Below are positions 27,193 through 34,783 of a stretch of 64,000 nt of DNA, in pieces. Under the pieces are notes generated by a model. That model searched no databases. It saw nothing but the letters and a program-made list of their open reading frames with translations, and was not told the DNA's origin. The DNA comes from Saprospiraceae bacterium (lineage in GTDB: Bacteria; Bacteroidota; Bacteroidia; Chitinophagales; Saprospiraceae): the NCBI GenBank assembly GCA_016714025.1, contig JADJOB010000002.1, forward strand, positions 2,078,001 to 2,142,000, in the 5' to 3' direction. Within the stretch, counting starts at the first letter, position 1; each line of letters starts with the position of its first letter. Made by a program: the position numbers and the translations under genes.

Positions 27193-27312
27193 GACATTCA
27201 AGGTTTTTTTGTAATATCTTGCAGTATGGAAAATGAGTTTCTTCAGGCAGCGAATCTCAGGCTTGAAGTATCCCATTAATTAGATGATTTACTAACCCTA
27301 AATTCTTGTTTT

Positions 27313-27486
27313 ATGAGATCGATTAAACCACAGGCACACACCGATTCTTGGGTGGATCAATTTGAATCCGATTTGAATCTAAAACCAGGCTGGCTTGAAA
27401 ATTACAGAAAGCATTTGTCCTGGATTAAAACATCTAAATCGGATCAGGAAGATGAAATCTTAAAGGATTTGGCCACTGAACTGTAA
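27313..27486 (+). CDS. Small ORF, 57 residues, unknown function
   Basis: An ATG at 27313 opens a 57-codon frame in the 491-bp gap between murQ and the rhomboid gene. The predicted peptide is hydrophilic and acidic, begins MRSIKPQAHTDSWVDQF, contains a Trp-rich middle (GWLENYRKHLSWIK) and ends EILKDLATEL, so it could form two amphipathic helices. The amino-acid composition looks protein-like rather than random. There is no signal peptide and no recognised family. The rest of the gap holds the palindrome and otherwise nothing I can identify. Confidence 0.45.
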   Translation: MRSIKPQAHTDSWVDQFESDLNLKPGWLENYRKHLSWIKTSKSDQEDEILKDLATEL

Positions 27487-27556
27487 ACAATTTAAAATTG
27501 TTTGTCGGATGATTTACAGAGTTGATTTCTAACAGGGAGAATCAACTCTGTAGGTC

Positions 27557-28261
27557 TTAGAAAAAACGATCTTGTGATTCTGATTCTGCTTTTCGTTCTG
27601 ACAGTGTTTTGTTAAAGACATCGCGCTCAAAAAAGTAATCCTTCGGATTTCGGTCTTGTCCCTGCCATTCATAAACTACTGCAACCTCATCGTGTTCTCT
27701 GAAATTTCTAAATATAAATGCAGTCCAGAGTCCTGCAATGGCTCCAAACAAATGACTTTCCCAGGAGATCCTTTCTTCTGTAGGAAAAAAACCAGCGAGG
27801 TATCCGCTATACATTATAACCATAATGGTCATTAATACGATCGATTTTACATTCCTTCTGAAAATACCTGAAAAAAAGATGAAGGAAATCAATCCATAAA
27901 CAAGGCCACTGGCACCTATGTGCGAATAATTTCGACCAAATAAAAAAACCATGAACCCGGTTAACAGCAAAATCAAAATAAATCCTGCCCATCCAATGCT
28001 CCGGTAAAAATAAAATAATACCAAACTACTTACAAATAGGGGAGGAAGGTTTGAAAATAAATGGCCCCAGCTCGCATGTATAAACTGCCCGGTCAATATT
28101 CCATACCATTGTTGAATATCTCTTGGATATACACTCCAATCATATTTTTGAATCGGGAAAATGATAAACAGCACATGTATCAAAATACAGGCCACCGAAA
28201 ATAACAATGCAACAAAAAGGGCGTAAATGAATTTTTCTTTTTCTTTGGCTAATTCAAGCAT
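27557..28261 (-). CDS. Rhomboid-family intramembrane serine protease
   Basis: A 234-residue protein with six membrane helices. The catalytic dyad is visible: Ser118 in HIGASGLVYG (GxSG motif) and His170 in SWESHLFGAIAG; the conserved HLFSN of helix 2 (His67-Asn71) supplies the oxyanion region. It cleaves membrane-embedded substrates, which are unknown here. A soluble C-terminal tail of about 45 residues (EHDEVAVVYEWQG...) is extra relative to the core fold. Its ATG overlaps the stop of the gene upstream by one base (TAATG), implying coupled translation with the uncharacterised protein at 28261-28851. Confidence 0.93.
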   Translation of the reverse strand: MLELAKEKEKFIYALFVALLFSVACILIHVLFIIFPIQKYDWSVYPRDIQQWYGILTGQFIHASWGHLFSNLPPLFVSSLVLFYFYRSIGWAGFILILLLTGFMVFLFGRNYSHIGASGLVYGLISFIFFSGIFRRNVKSIVLMTIMVIMYSGYLAGFFPTEERISWESHLFGAIAGLWTAFIFRNFREHDEVAVVYEWQGQDRNPKDYFFERDVFNKTLSERKAESESQDRFF

Positions 28262-28851
28262 TAGGAATATTTCCGTTTAATCAATTTTATAAACCACTGC
28301 GCCTTTTTTATTCGTTTCTCATCCATCCAATCGTATTGAGGAATTAATTCTTCACTCAAATAATTTCGGGCATCTTCAAATCGATCCAGCGAATTTAATC
28401 GTTGCAAGGCATTATCAAATGAATTCTTATCCCCCCCAAAAAGTTCATTTTGCGTCAGGATTCTTTCATTGAGTCCCATGGCTTTTTGAATGCTGCTAAT
28501 TGGTGTTGAATCCAATTGCTCGGATAAATCTTCCACTTTCTTGAATGTAAACAACTCCTTGTAGCGATCAGTTTGAATAGGCTCTGCTTTTATTGCCGGG
28601 GCTTCGCTAACTGGTTCGGGTTCTTGCTTTTCTATTTTAATTTTAGGAGCAGGACTTTCCTGAATATGCGATTCTTCATTGTCTGAAATGGCCTCGTCTT
28701 CCACTTTAATTGTAAGGATGGATTCCCGGATTTTCTGATTGTAATCCAATAGCAGGTTTTTTTCCGATTGGGTAAAACTCTCTTCTTTAGAATAAATTTC
28801 CAGGATGGTGTTCATTTTTTGCATCCATTTTCTGACATTGTTAAATTCCAT
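28261..28851 (-). CDS. Conserved uncharacterised Bacteroidota protein
   Basis: A 196-residue soluble protein without a signal peptide. The N-terminal part (1-55) is helical. A variable acidic Pro/Glu/Lys linker (about 55-95, with ESPAPKIKIEKQEPEP) follows. The C-terminal half is better conserved in appearance: AMGLNERILTQNELFGGDKNSFDNALQRLNSLDRFEDARNYL, then PQYDW. I recall this C-terminal pattern from many Bacteroidota hypothetical proteins but know no function. Translationally coupled to the rhomboid protease (shared TAATG), it may be a partner or regulator of it. Confidence 0.72.
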   Translation of the reverse strand: MEFNNVRKWMQKMNTILEIYSKEESFTQSEKNLLLDYNQKIRESILTIKVEDEAISDNEESHIQESPAPKIKIEKQEPEPVSEAPAIKAEPIQTDRYKELFTFKKVEDLSEQLDSTPISSIQKAMGLNERILTQNELFGGDKNSFDNALQRLNSLDRFEDARNYLSEELIPQYDWMDEKRIKKAQWFIKLIKRKYS

Positions 28852-28977
28852 AGCAAAATTTTGTTGGCTTAAAACGGTTTTTATGTTGTAATTATTTGCA
28901 CAAAGGTATTCGATTTTAGCAGGAGGACATATTGAAATTTCATATATATATGGAATTATTAGATATTTGCAGCAAGA

Positions 28978-29562
28978 ATGTTTCTAGAACCAGCCTATAA
29001 ATCACAACGCTCCGGATGGATTGAAGTTATCTGTGGCTCCATGTTCAGTGGAAAAACTGAAGAATTGATTCGCCGTCTCAAAAGGGCCCGGATTGCCAAC
29101 CAAAAAGTTGAAATTTTTAAACCGAGCAAGGATACCCGATATGATGAACGGAAAGTGGTTTCCCACGATGAAAACGCGCTGCTTTCCAAACCCATCTTAA
29201 CATCCAAAGAATTATTGTCCATATTGGAAGATACCGAAGTCGTAGGCATCGATGAAGCACAATTTTTTGATGCCCAATTGCCTGAAATTTGTCAAGAACT
29301 TGCCGTAAAAGGCAAACGGATAATCATTGCTGGATTGGATATGGACTTCAGAGGACAACCCTTTGGTCCGATGCCGGCTTTAATGGCTGTTGCTGAATAT
29401 ATTACCAAAGTCCATGCAATTTGTCCCCATTGCGGCAATCTGGCTACCCATTCGTATCGATTGAGTGGAGAAAATGAAACCATTGTATTGGGCGAAAAGG
29501 ACAAATACGAACCCAGGTGCAGACTTTGTTTTACGATGGGGGCAATTTTACAATTTAAATAA
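28978..29562 (+). CDS. tdk: Thymidine kinase (type II)
   Basis: A 194-residue deoxynucleoside salvage enzyme that phosphorylates thymidine with ATP. The P-loop is GSMFSGKT (residues 20-27), the Walker B/catalytic segment is VVGIDEAQFF, and the lasso domain has the zinc-binding pairs CPHC and CRLC. The length is normal for the family. It starts a plus-strand run with purH (4-bp gap), coaX and an outer-membrane protein gene, probably one transcript. It is divergent from the 28851 gene across 126 bp, where the promoters of both must lie. Confidence 0.95.
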   Translation: MFLEPAYKSQRSGWIEVICGSMFSGKTEELIRRLKRARIANQKVEIFKPSKDTRYDERKVVSHDENALLSKPILTSKELLSILEDTEVVGIDEAQFFDAQLPEICQELAVKGKRIIIAGLDMDFRGQPFGPMPALMAVAEYITKVHAICPHCGNLATHSYRLSGENETIVLGEKDKYEPRCRLCFTMGAILQFK

Positions 29563-29566
29563 GCAC

Positions 29567-31063
29567 ATGAACGCTAAACGAATTCACTCGGCTTTAATTT
29601 CAGTTTATAATAAAGAGGGTCTTGATGAAATTGCACTCAGACTAAAAGATTTGGGAATTGTGATCTATTCAACCGGAGGGACCCAGGCCTATCTTGAAAA
29701 TTTAGGAATTCCAGTTGTTGCTGTTGAAAACATTACAGAATATCCATCCATTTTAGGAGGACGGGTAAAAACATTACACCCGAAAGTTTTTGGTGGCATT
29801 CTGGCCATTCGGAATCCAGATCATTTATCTCAGTTGGCACATTTTCAAATCCCTTTGATAGATTTGGTCATCGTCGATCTATACCCATTTCAGGAAACCA
29901 GAAGGACCAGTACCGACCACCAGGAAATCATTGAGAAAATTGACATTGGGGGCATTTCCCTCATTCGTGCAGGGGCTAAAAATTATGAAGACGTGGTCAT
30001 CATTTCTTCTGCCATGCAATACCCAAATATTCTTGAAATTTTAAAGAATAATGCGATTTCACAAATTGAAGAACGCAAGCAATTGGCCGGGCAAGCATTT
30101 CAGCTGAGCAGTGCCTACGATGCAGCGATTGCTGATTATTTTGGAGCTTCCTCTAACAATAAAAGTCCACTTCGGTATGGTGAAAATCCGCACCAACAGG
30201 CACATTTCACAGGCGATCTGAATGAATGCTTTGAAATACTATCAGGAAAAGAATTGTCGTATAATAATATTCTGGATCTGGATGCGGCTTGCAATTTAAT
30301 TGCTGATTTTTATAAAGGTCCGGCTTGTTTTGCAGTGATCAAACATACCAATGTATGTGGGATTGCCATTCGGAATACACTATCCCAAGCATGGGAAGAT
30401 GCTTTGGCAGGAGATCCTGTTTCTGCCTTCGGTGGAATTTTAATTTGTAACAAACCGCTGGATCTCCAAACTGCAGAAAAAATCAATTCCTTATTTTATG
30501 AAATACTCATAGCACCTGCTTTTGAATCTGGGGTTGTTGAACTGCTGAGTGCAAAGAAAAATCGCATTCTCATTTTATTGAAACAACTGCCAGTAAACAA
30601 TTGGAGCAGTCGAACGGCTTTGAATGGGGTTTTAAATCAGGAAATGGATCTTCACCAACAAGAAGCCGATGCCTTGAAACTTGTTACTAAAAGACAAGCA
30701 ACGGATTTAGAAATTGTGGATCTTTTATTTGCATCGCAGTGTGCGAAACATCTGAAATCAAATGCAATTACCCTTGTGAGAAACCAGCAATTAATTGGTA
30801 TGGGATGTGGGCAAACTTCCCGGGTTGATGCCTGCAAACAAGCCATTGAAAAGGCCAGAGCCATGGGCTTTGATCCTGCAGGCAGTGTGATGGCCTCTGA
30901 AGCGTTTTTTCCATTTCCGGATTGCGTTGAACTGGCAGCACAGGCCGGGATTAAAGCTATTATTCAACCGGGGGGATCTGTAAATGATGTTAAAAGCATT
31001 CAAAAAGCAGATGAATTGGGTCTTTCAATGGTATTTACCGGAATCAGACATTTTAAGCATTGA
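29567..31063 (+). CDS. purH: AICAR transformylase/IMP cyclohydrolase
   Basis: A 498-residue bifunctional enzyme for the last two steps of IMP synthesis. The start is the ATG at 29567, four bases after tdk; the longer open frame reads through the tdk end. The cyclohydrolase half has ALISVYNKEG, STGGT, TEYPSILGGRVKTLHPKVFGGILA. The transformylase half has LRYGENPHQQA, ELSYNNILDLDAA, KHTNVCG, GDPVSAFGG, and the C-terminal FFPFPD...QPGGSVND...MVFTGIRHF. All conserved blocks are present. Length is slightly below the usual ~510-530. With purN it represents purine synthesis in the window, though the two genes are not linked. Confidence 0.96.
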   Translation: MNAKRIHSALISVYNKEGLDEIALRLKDLGIVIYSTGGTQAYLENLGIPVVAVENITEYPSILGGRVKTLHPKVFGGILAIRNPDHLSQLAHFQIPLIDLVIVDLYPFQETRRTSTDHQEIIEKIDIGGISLIRAGAKNYEDVVIISSAMQYPNILEILKNNAISQIEERKQLAGQAFQLSSAYDAAIADYFGASSNNKSPLRYGENPHQQAHFTGDLNECFEILSGKELSYNNILDLDAACNLIADFYKGPACFAVIKHTNVCGIAIRNTLSQAWEDALAGDPVSAFGGILICNKPLDLQTAEKINSLFYEILIAPAFESGVVELLSAKKNRILILLKQLPVNNWSSRTALNGVLNQEMDLHQQEADALKLVTKRQATDLEIVDLLFASQCAKHLKSNAITLVRNQQLIGMGCGQTSRVDACKQAIEKARAMGFDPAGSVMASEAFFPFPDCVELAAQAGIKAIIQPGGSVNDVKSIQKADELGLSMVFTGIRHFKH

Positions 31064-31065
31064 TT

Positions 31066-31788
31066 ATGGACAAATTGTGCATAGACATTGGCAATAGCCG
31101 GATTAAACTGGCTTTAATGGAAGAGGGTAAAGTCAAGCGCTATGCTGTTCATTGGATCAAAGAAGAAGCAGCCATCATCAGATGGTTGGAAGAAGTTGAA
31201 TTTGAAAAAGGAATTTATTCCAGTGTATTGGCTCAGGATCCGGATTGGCTGTTGGCATTTAAAGATAAAAGAAAATTAATGCGCTTGAGTTCCAATACCA
31301 ACCTGCCATTAAAAATACACTATAAAACACCGGAAACACTTGGAACTGACCGGATCGCTGCCATGGCAGGAGCATTGGCGCTCTATAAAAAAGGAGCTTT
31401 ACTGGTCGTAAATGCAGGTACCTGCATCACCTACGATTTGGTAAACAATCACGGTGAATTTATTGGGGGTAATATTGCCCCGGGCCTGGAAATGCGCTGC
31501 AAAGCCATGCACGATTATACGGCCAGTTTGCCGCTGATTAAAGTGCATGATCCCGGAAATTCCTTTATAGGCTACGATACCATAAGTGCCATGGAAAATG
31601 GGGCACTTCAAGGCATTGTGCTTGAAATTGAGGGTTATTTTGTCAGGCTTCGTAAAAACTATCCGGAGCTTCACGTCGTTTTAAGTGGTGGGAATGCTCC
31701 TTTTTTGGTAAATCACTTGAAAATAAGCATTTTTGCGGAACCTTACCTGGTTCTTAAAGGCCTCAATACCATTTTAGATTATCAATGA
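31066..31788 (+). CDS. coaX: Type III pantothenate kinase
   Basis: A 240-residue enzyme (ATG at 31066, two bases after the purH stop). The ASKHA-fold signature DIGNSRIKLAL is at the N-terminus, with GTDRIAAMAGALALY, VNAGTCITYDLV, and FIGGNIAPGLEMRCKAMHDYTASLPLI as in CoaX; the catalytic Asp lies in GTDR. It phosphorylates pantothenate in the first committed step of CoA synthesis; CoaBC at 14568-15782 carries out the next steps. Its stop overlaps the start of the following outer-membrane protein gene (ATGA), the arrangement often seen in Bacteroidota. Confidence 0.95.
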   Translation: MDKLCIDIGNSRIKLALMEEGKVKRYAVHWIKEEAAIIRWLEEVEFEKGIYSSVLAQDPDWLLAFKDKRKLMRLSSNTNLPLKIHYKTPETLGTDRIAAMAGALALYKKGALLVVNAGTCITYDLVNNHGEFIGGNIAPGLEMRCKAMHDYTASLPLIKVHDPGNSFIGYDTISAMENGALQGIVLEIEGYFVRLRKNYPELHVVLSGGNAPFLVNHLKISIFAEPYLVLKGLNTILDYQ

Positions 31789-33122
31789 TGTACATTAAAT
31801 CGTTTTTTATATCCTTCGGTTTTTTATTCTGTGTCACACAAATGTTTGCTCAGAACAATGAAAATTCTCCTTTATCCCGATATGCATTAGGTGATTTGCG
31901 GATTGCAAGTACAGGATGGATGGCTGGAATGGCCAATGCCGGAACCGGATTTATTTCAGAGCAACTTTACAATCCTCTAAATCCTGCTACGGCCGCTTTT
32001 CTGAAACAAACCGATATGGAAATTGGAGTGTACGCCCGAAGAAATAAATTGGAGGAGGCATCAGGCAATACCATTACAGACTGGTCTGGAAATATTAATA
32101 ACATTCAATTGGCGGTGCCTTTGCGCAATGCAATCAATGAAATCCTGGATCGCAAAAAATACATCCATTCGTATGCTATCCAAATTGGTTTATGCCCGTA
32201 TTCATCCGTTGGGTATCGCTCTGAGACCATTGATTCAACCGATAAAAACAACCAGTTGAATCGATTTGTACAAGGTGATGGACTGATCCAAAATTTTCAA
32301 TTGGGCTTCTCGTACCGATACAAAGATCTTGCAGTCGGTTTGCGAATGAATTACCTTTTTGGAAATTTGAATTTCAACCAGAATTTATATTTTAATAGTT
32401 TACCGGCATCCTATGATTCTTATTTAAATGATAAAGTTCATATCAGTGGATGGCAGCCCGTCCTTGGATTTAGTTATCGTAAAATTTTAAATCAAGAGCA
32501 ACTGACTAAAGACAATAGTTTGCGGCGTCAAATTTTTTCTGCAGGCTTGGTATTTGACATTCCGGTGAAATTTAATTCAAGCTATTCCGCTTTGCATCAA
32601 ACGCGTTTTGAAGATCAGTTGGGGGTAGTAGACACTGTTTTATATATAAACGAATTGAATGAAAAAGGAAAATTGCCATTTGGGGTGCAAGCTGGATTGG
32701 CCTATTCACATAAAGATAAATATGGGTTTATGGGTTCATTTCAATGGACGGATTGGAAAAATGCAGAGCTCACAACAGGCCTGATCAATGGCACCAAATC
32801 TTCCAATCGCATCGCAATTGCAACATGGTATAAACCGGGCTTAAATAGTTTCGACAATGTCATTAAGAAATCAACCTATCGTTTTGGAGCTTATCTTGAA
32901 AATGATTATCGATCCATAGACAATACAGAAATCAAAGGCATGGGACTCACAGTAGGATGGTCCTACCCAATAATTTTCTTAAGACAAGATGCGATGTTTC
33001 ATTTAAACGTTGATTTTGGTCAACGAAAATTGGAAGAACGATTAAAAGAAAATTACATCAACATTCATTTTGGAATCAGCATCAATGACAATGAATGGTT
33101 TTTAAAGAGGAAGTATAATTAA
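31785..33122 (+). CDS. Outer-membrane beta-barrel protein (FadL/OMPP1-like)
   Basis: A 445-residue exported protein (signal peptide ending MFAQ). An N-terminal stretch (NENSPLSRYALGDLRIASTGWMAGMANAGTGF) resembles the hatch region of FadL/OMPP1-type channels, followed by alternating amphipathic strands to the C-terminus (GLAYSHKDKYGFMGSFQWTDWK, YRFGAYLEND, INIHFGISIND). The substrate is unknown. The start overlaps coaX by four bases; a second ATG at 31788 is an equally possible start. An AT-rich hairpin at 33144-33169 follows and probably ends the transcript. Confidence 0.8.
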   Translation: MMYIKSFFISFGFLFCVTQMFAQNNENSPLSRYALGDLRIASTGWMAGMANAGTGFISEQLYNPLNPATAAFLKQTDMEIGVYARRNKLEEASGNTITDWSGNINNIQLAVPLRNAINEILDRKKYIHSYAIQIGLCPYSSVGYRSETIDSTDKNNQLNRFVQGDGLIQNFQLGFSYRYKDLAVGLRMNYLFGNLNFNQNLYFNSLPASYDSYLNDKVHISGWQPVLGFSYRKILNQEQLTKDNSLRRQIFSAGLVFDIPVKFNSSYSALHQTRFEDQLGVVDTVLYINELNEKGKLPFGVQAGLAYSHKDKYGFMGSFQWTDWKNAELTTGLINGTKSSNRIAIATWYKPGLNSFDNVIKKSTYRFGAYLENDYRSIDNTEIKGMGLTVGWSYPIIFLRQDAMFHLNVDFGQRKLEERLKENYINIHFGISINDNEWFLKRKYN

Positions 33123-33143
33123 AGCAATTAAAATAATCTTGGA

Positions 33144-33169
33144 TTAAGTAATTATTGAAAATTACTTAA
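33144..33169. terminator. AT-rich hairpin between convergent genes
   Basis: TTAAGTAATT (33144-33153) and AATTACTTAA (33160-33169) form a perfect 10-bp stem with a 6-base loop. It lies 21 bp after the outer-membrane protein stop and includes the serA stop codon on the other strand, so it could serve as a two-way terminator. The stem is weak in GC and lacks a long T-tract, so confidence is moderate. Confidence 0.5.
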
Positions 33170-34116
33170 CCGATTTCCTGATATAAATTAACAATCTGAG
33201 TTACCAATTCTTCAGCGATTCGCTGTTGCGCATCAAGGGTAGATGCACCAATGTGTGGACTAACTGAAACTTTTGGGTGATTTAACAAAAGCGGATTTAC
33301 TTCCGGTTCATTTTGAAAAACATCCAATCCTGCTCCGGCTAATTGATCTGAATTTAAAGCATTTAATAAAGCAAGTTCATCCAGATTTTCACCACGCGAT
33401 GTATTAATGACACATGCGGTTTTTTTCATGATTGCAAAGCGCGCTTGAGTGAGAATTTGATTTCCATCAAACGGAGAATGCATGCTGATGTAATCTGCTT
33501 CGGGAAGTCCTTCCTCTAAGCTCACTAAGTTAACAGGAATTAATATGGTTTGTCCTTGTATTTCAAAATTCAAGGATAGCTGATTAATATAAGGATCGTG
33601 TGCCAGGATTTGCATACCCGAACCAAGGGCCAATAAACCCAATTCCCTACCAATTCTACCCATGCCAATGATGAGCAGCGTTTTCCCTTTTAATTCGGTA
33701 GCTTTTGATAGATTCTTTTTAAGTTCGACAAAACTGCTTTTGTCCTTTAAATTGCGATTGCTGAGCTGGAGGTTGCGGCTCAAATTAAAAATATGGGCCA
33801 TGCTCAATTCGGCTACAGAGCGCGAAGAAGATGCAGGTGTATTAATCACTTTAATGCCTTGCGCTCTGGCAGCATCAATATCAATATTATCCATGCCTAC
33901 GCCTGCACGGGCAATAAATTTCAGATTCGGACAACGATTGATCAGATCCTGTCGAATTTTCGTTGCACTTCTGACTATAATCCCTTGATAATGGATTAAC
34001 TCATTTGGAAGCTCAGCTGCTTCAAGTTTTTTGAGATCTACAGTAAATCCGTGTGATTTTAAGGCTGATACGCCTGACTCTTCAAGGCCATCTGTAACTA
34101 ATATTTTCCAACTCAT
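33166..34116 (-). CDS. serA: D-3-phosphoglycerate dehydrogenase (D-2-hydroxyacid dehydrogenase)
   Basis: A 316-residue D-isomer 2-hydroxyacid dehydrogenase, short type without an ACT domain. The NAD-binding fingerprint is GMGRIG, the substrate-side motif is ARAGVGMDNIDIDAA, and the catalytic residues lie in INTSRGEN (Arg), QNEPEVNP (Glu) and SPHIGAST (His). The substrate-binding N-terminus with VRSATKIR is typical of PGDH, so the serine-pathway role is likely, but other 2-hydroxyacids cannot be excluded. The start lies only 13 bp after a strong terminator-like hairpin of the upstream gene, which also offers an exact TAnnTTTG box. Confidence 0.88.
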   Translation of the reverse strand: MSWKILVTDGLEESGVSALKSHGFTVDLKKLEAAELPNELIHYQGIIVRSATKIRQDLINRCPNLKFIARAGVGMDNIDIDAARAQGIKVINTPASSSRSVAELSMAHIFNLSRNLQLSNRNLKDKSSFVELKKNLSKATELKGKTLLIIGMGRIGRELGLLALGSGMQILAHDPYINQLSLNFEIQGQTILIPVNLVSLEEGLPEADYISMHSPFDGNQILTQARFAIMKKTACVINTSRGENLDELALLNALNSDQLAGAGLDVFQNEPEVNPLLLNHPKVSVSPHIGASTLDAQQRIAEELVTQIVNLYQEIG

Positions 34117-34129
34117 TGGTCAAAAATAA

Positions 34130-34160
34130 AAAAGGAATCCAATGTGATTGGATTCCTTTT
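34130..34160 (-). terminator. Rho-independent terminator after the ankyrin gene
   Basis: On the minus strand AAAAGGAATCCAAT and ATTGGATTCCTTTT form a perfect 14-bp stem with a 3-base loop, followed by TTATTTTTG. It lies 21 bp after the ankyrin-protein stop and immediately before serA, the clearest intrinsic terminator in the window. It may also shape serA expression (see findings). Confidence 0.85.
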
Positions 34161-34181
34161 ATAAAAGGGTTTAAATTTTTA

Positions 34182-34655
34182 TTATTTCAGTCTTTTTGCT
34201 CTCTGAGCAGTAACTCGTTTCTCTGTTTCCACACTTAATAATTGGTGAGCAGCACTGTGACCGGCATCTTTGGCCAAATCGCGTGCACATTTCCCCATTT
34301 TATTTTCATTCATTGGATTGGCACCTGCGGTTAATAAGGTTTCAATGATTTCTGTATTGCCACCCATAGCAGCAAACATCAATGCATCCTGAAAATCCGT
34401 TTTTTGATTAACCTGTGCACCCCGGTTCAATAATAAATTGACCATTTCCGGATTAGCCTTTAAAGCGGCATAGGCTAAAGGAGTTAATTTTTGATCGTTG
34501 ACAATGAGGATGTTATTTACATCATGTCCGGATGCAATCCATTCTTTTACAAATCGGGAATCCGATTGTTCAATTGCGGATTGGAGGGTCTGCTGACTGT
34601 ATCCATTCAGGACCACGCTTGCTACAGCTAAAAAACTAAAAAATGCTTTTTTCAT
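34182..34655 (-). CDS. Secreted ankyrin-repeat protein
   Basis: A 157-residue exported protein (signal peptide to about NGYSQ). The mature region has three to four ankyrin repeats: KLTPLAYAALKANPEMVNLLLNRGAQVN, FQDALMFAAMGGNTEIIETLLTAGANPM, and a capping NKMGKCARDLAKDAGHSAAHQLL. It ends in a basic tail (TAQRAKRLK). Small periplasmic ankyrin proteins in other bacteria are often immunity or protective partners, but no partner gene is adjacent here. It is a single-gene unit followed by a strong terminator. Confidence 0.88.
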   Translation of the reverse strand: MKKAFFSFLAVASVVLNGYSQQTLQSAIEQSDSRFVKEWIASGHDVNNILIVNDQKLTPLAYAALKANPEMVNLLLNRGAQVNQKTDFQDALMFAAMGGNTEIIETLLTAGANPMNENKMGKCARDLAKDAGHSAAHQLLSVETEKRVTAQRAKRLK

Positions 34656-34783
34656 GTTATTGCAAAAGATTTAATTCTACACCACTAAGATACCACAAGT
34701 CTGATAAATGCTGCTTTTTTATAGGTTTTTTCAAAATATTTAACGCAGGCTTGCTTCTGATACAAATCTCAGAGTCGTTGAGT

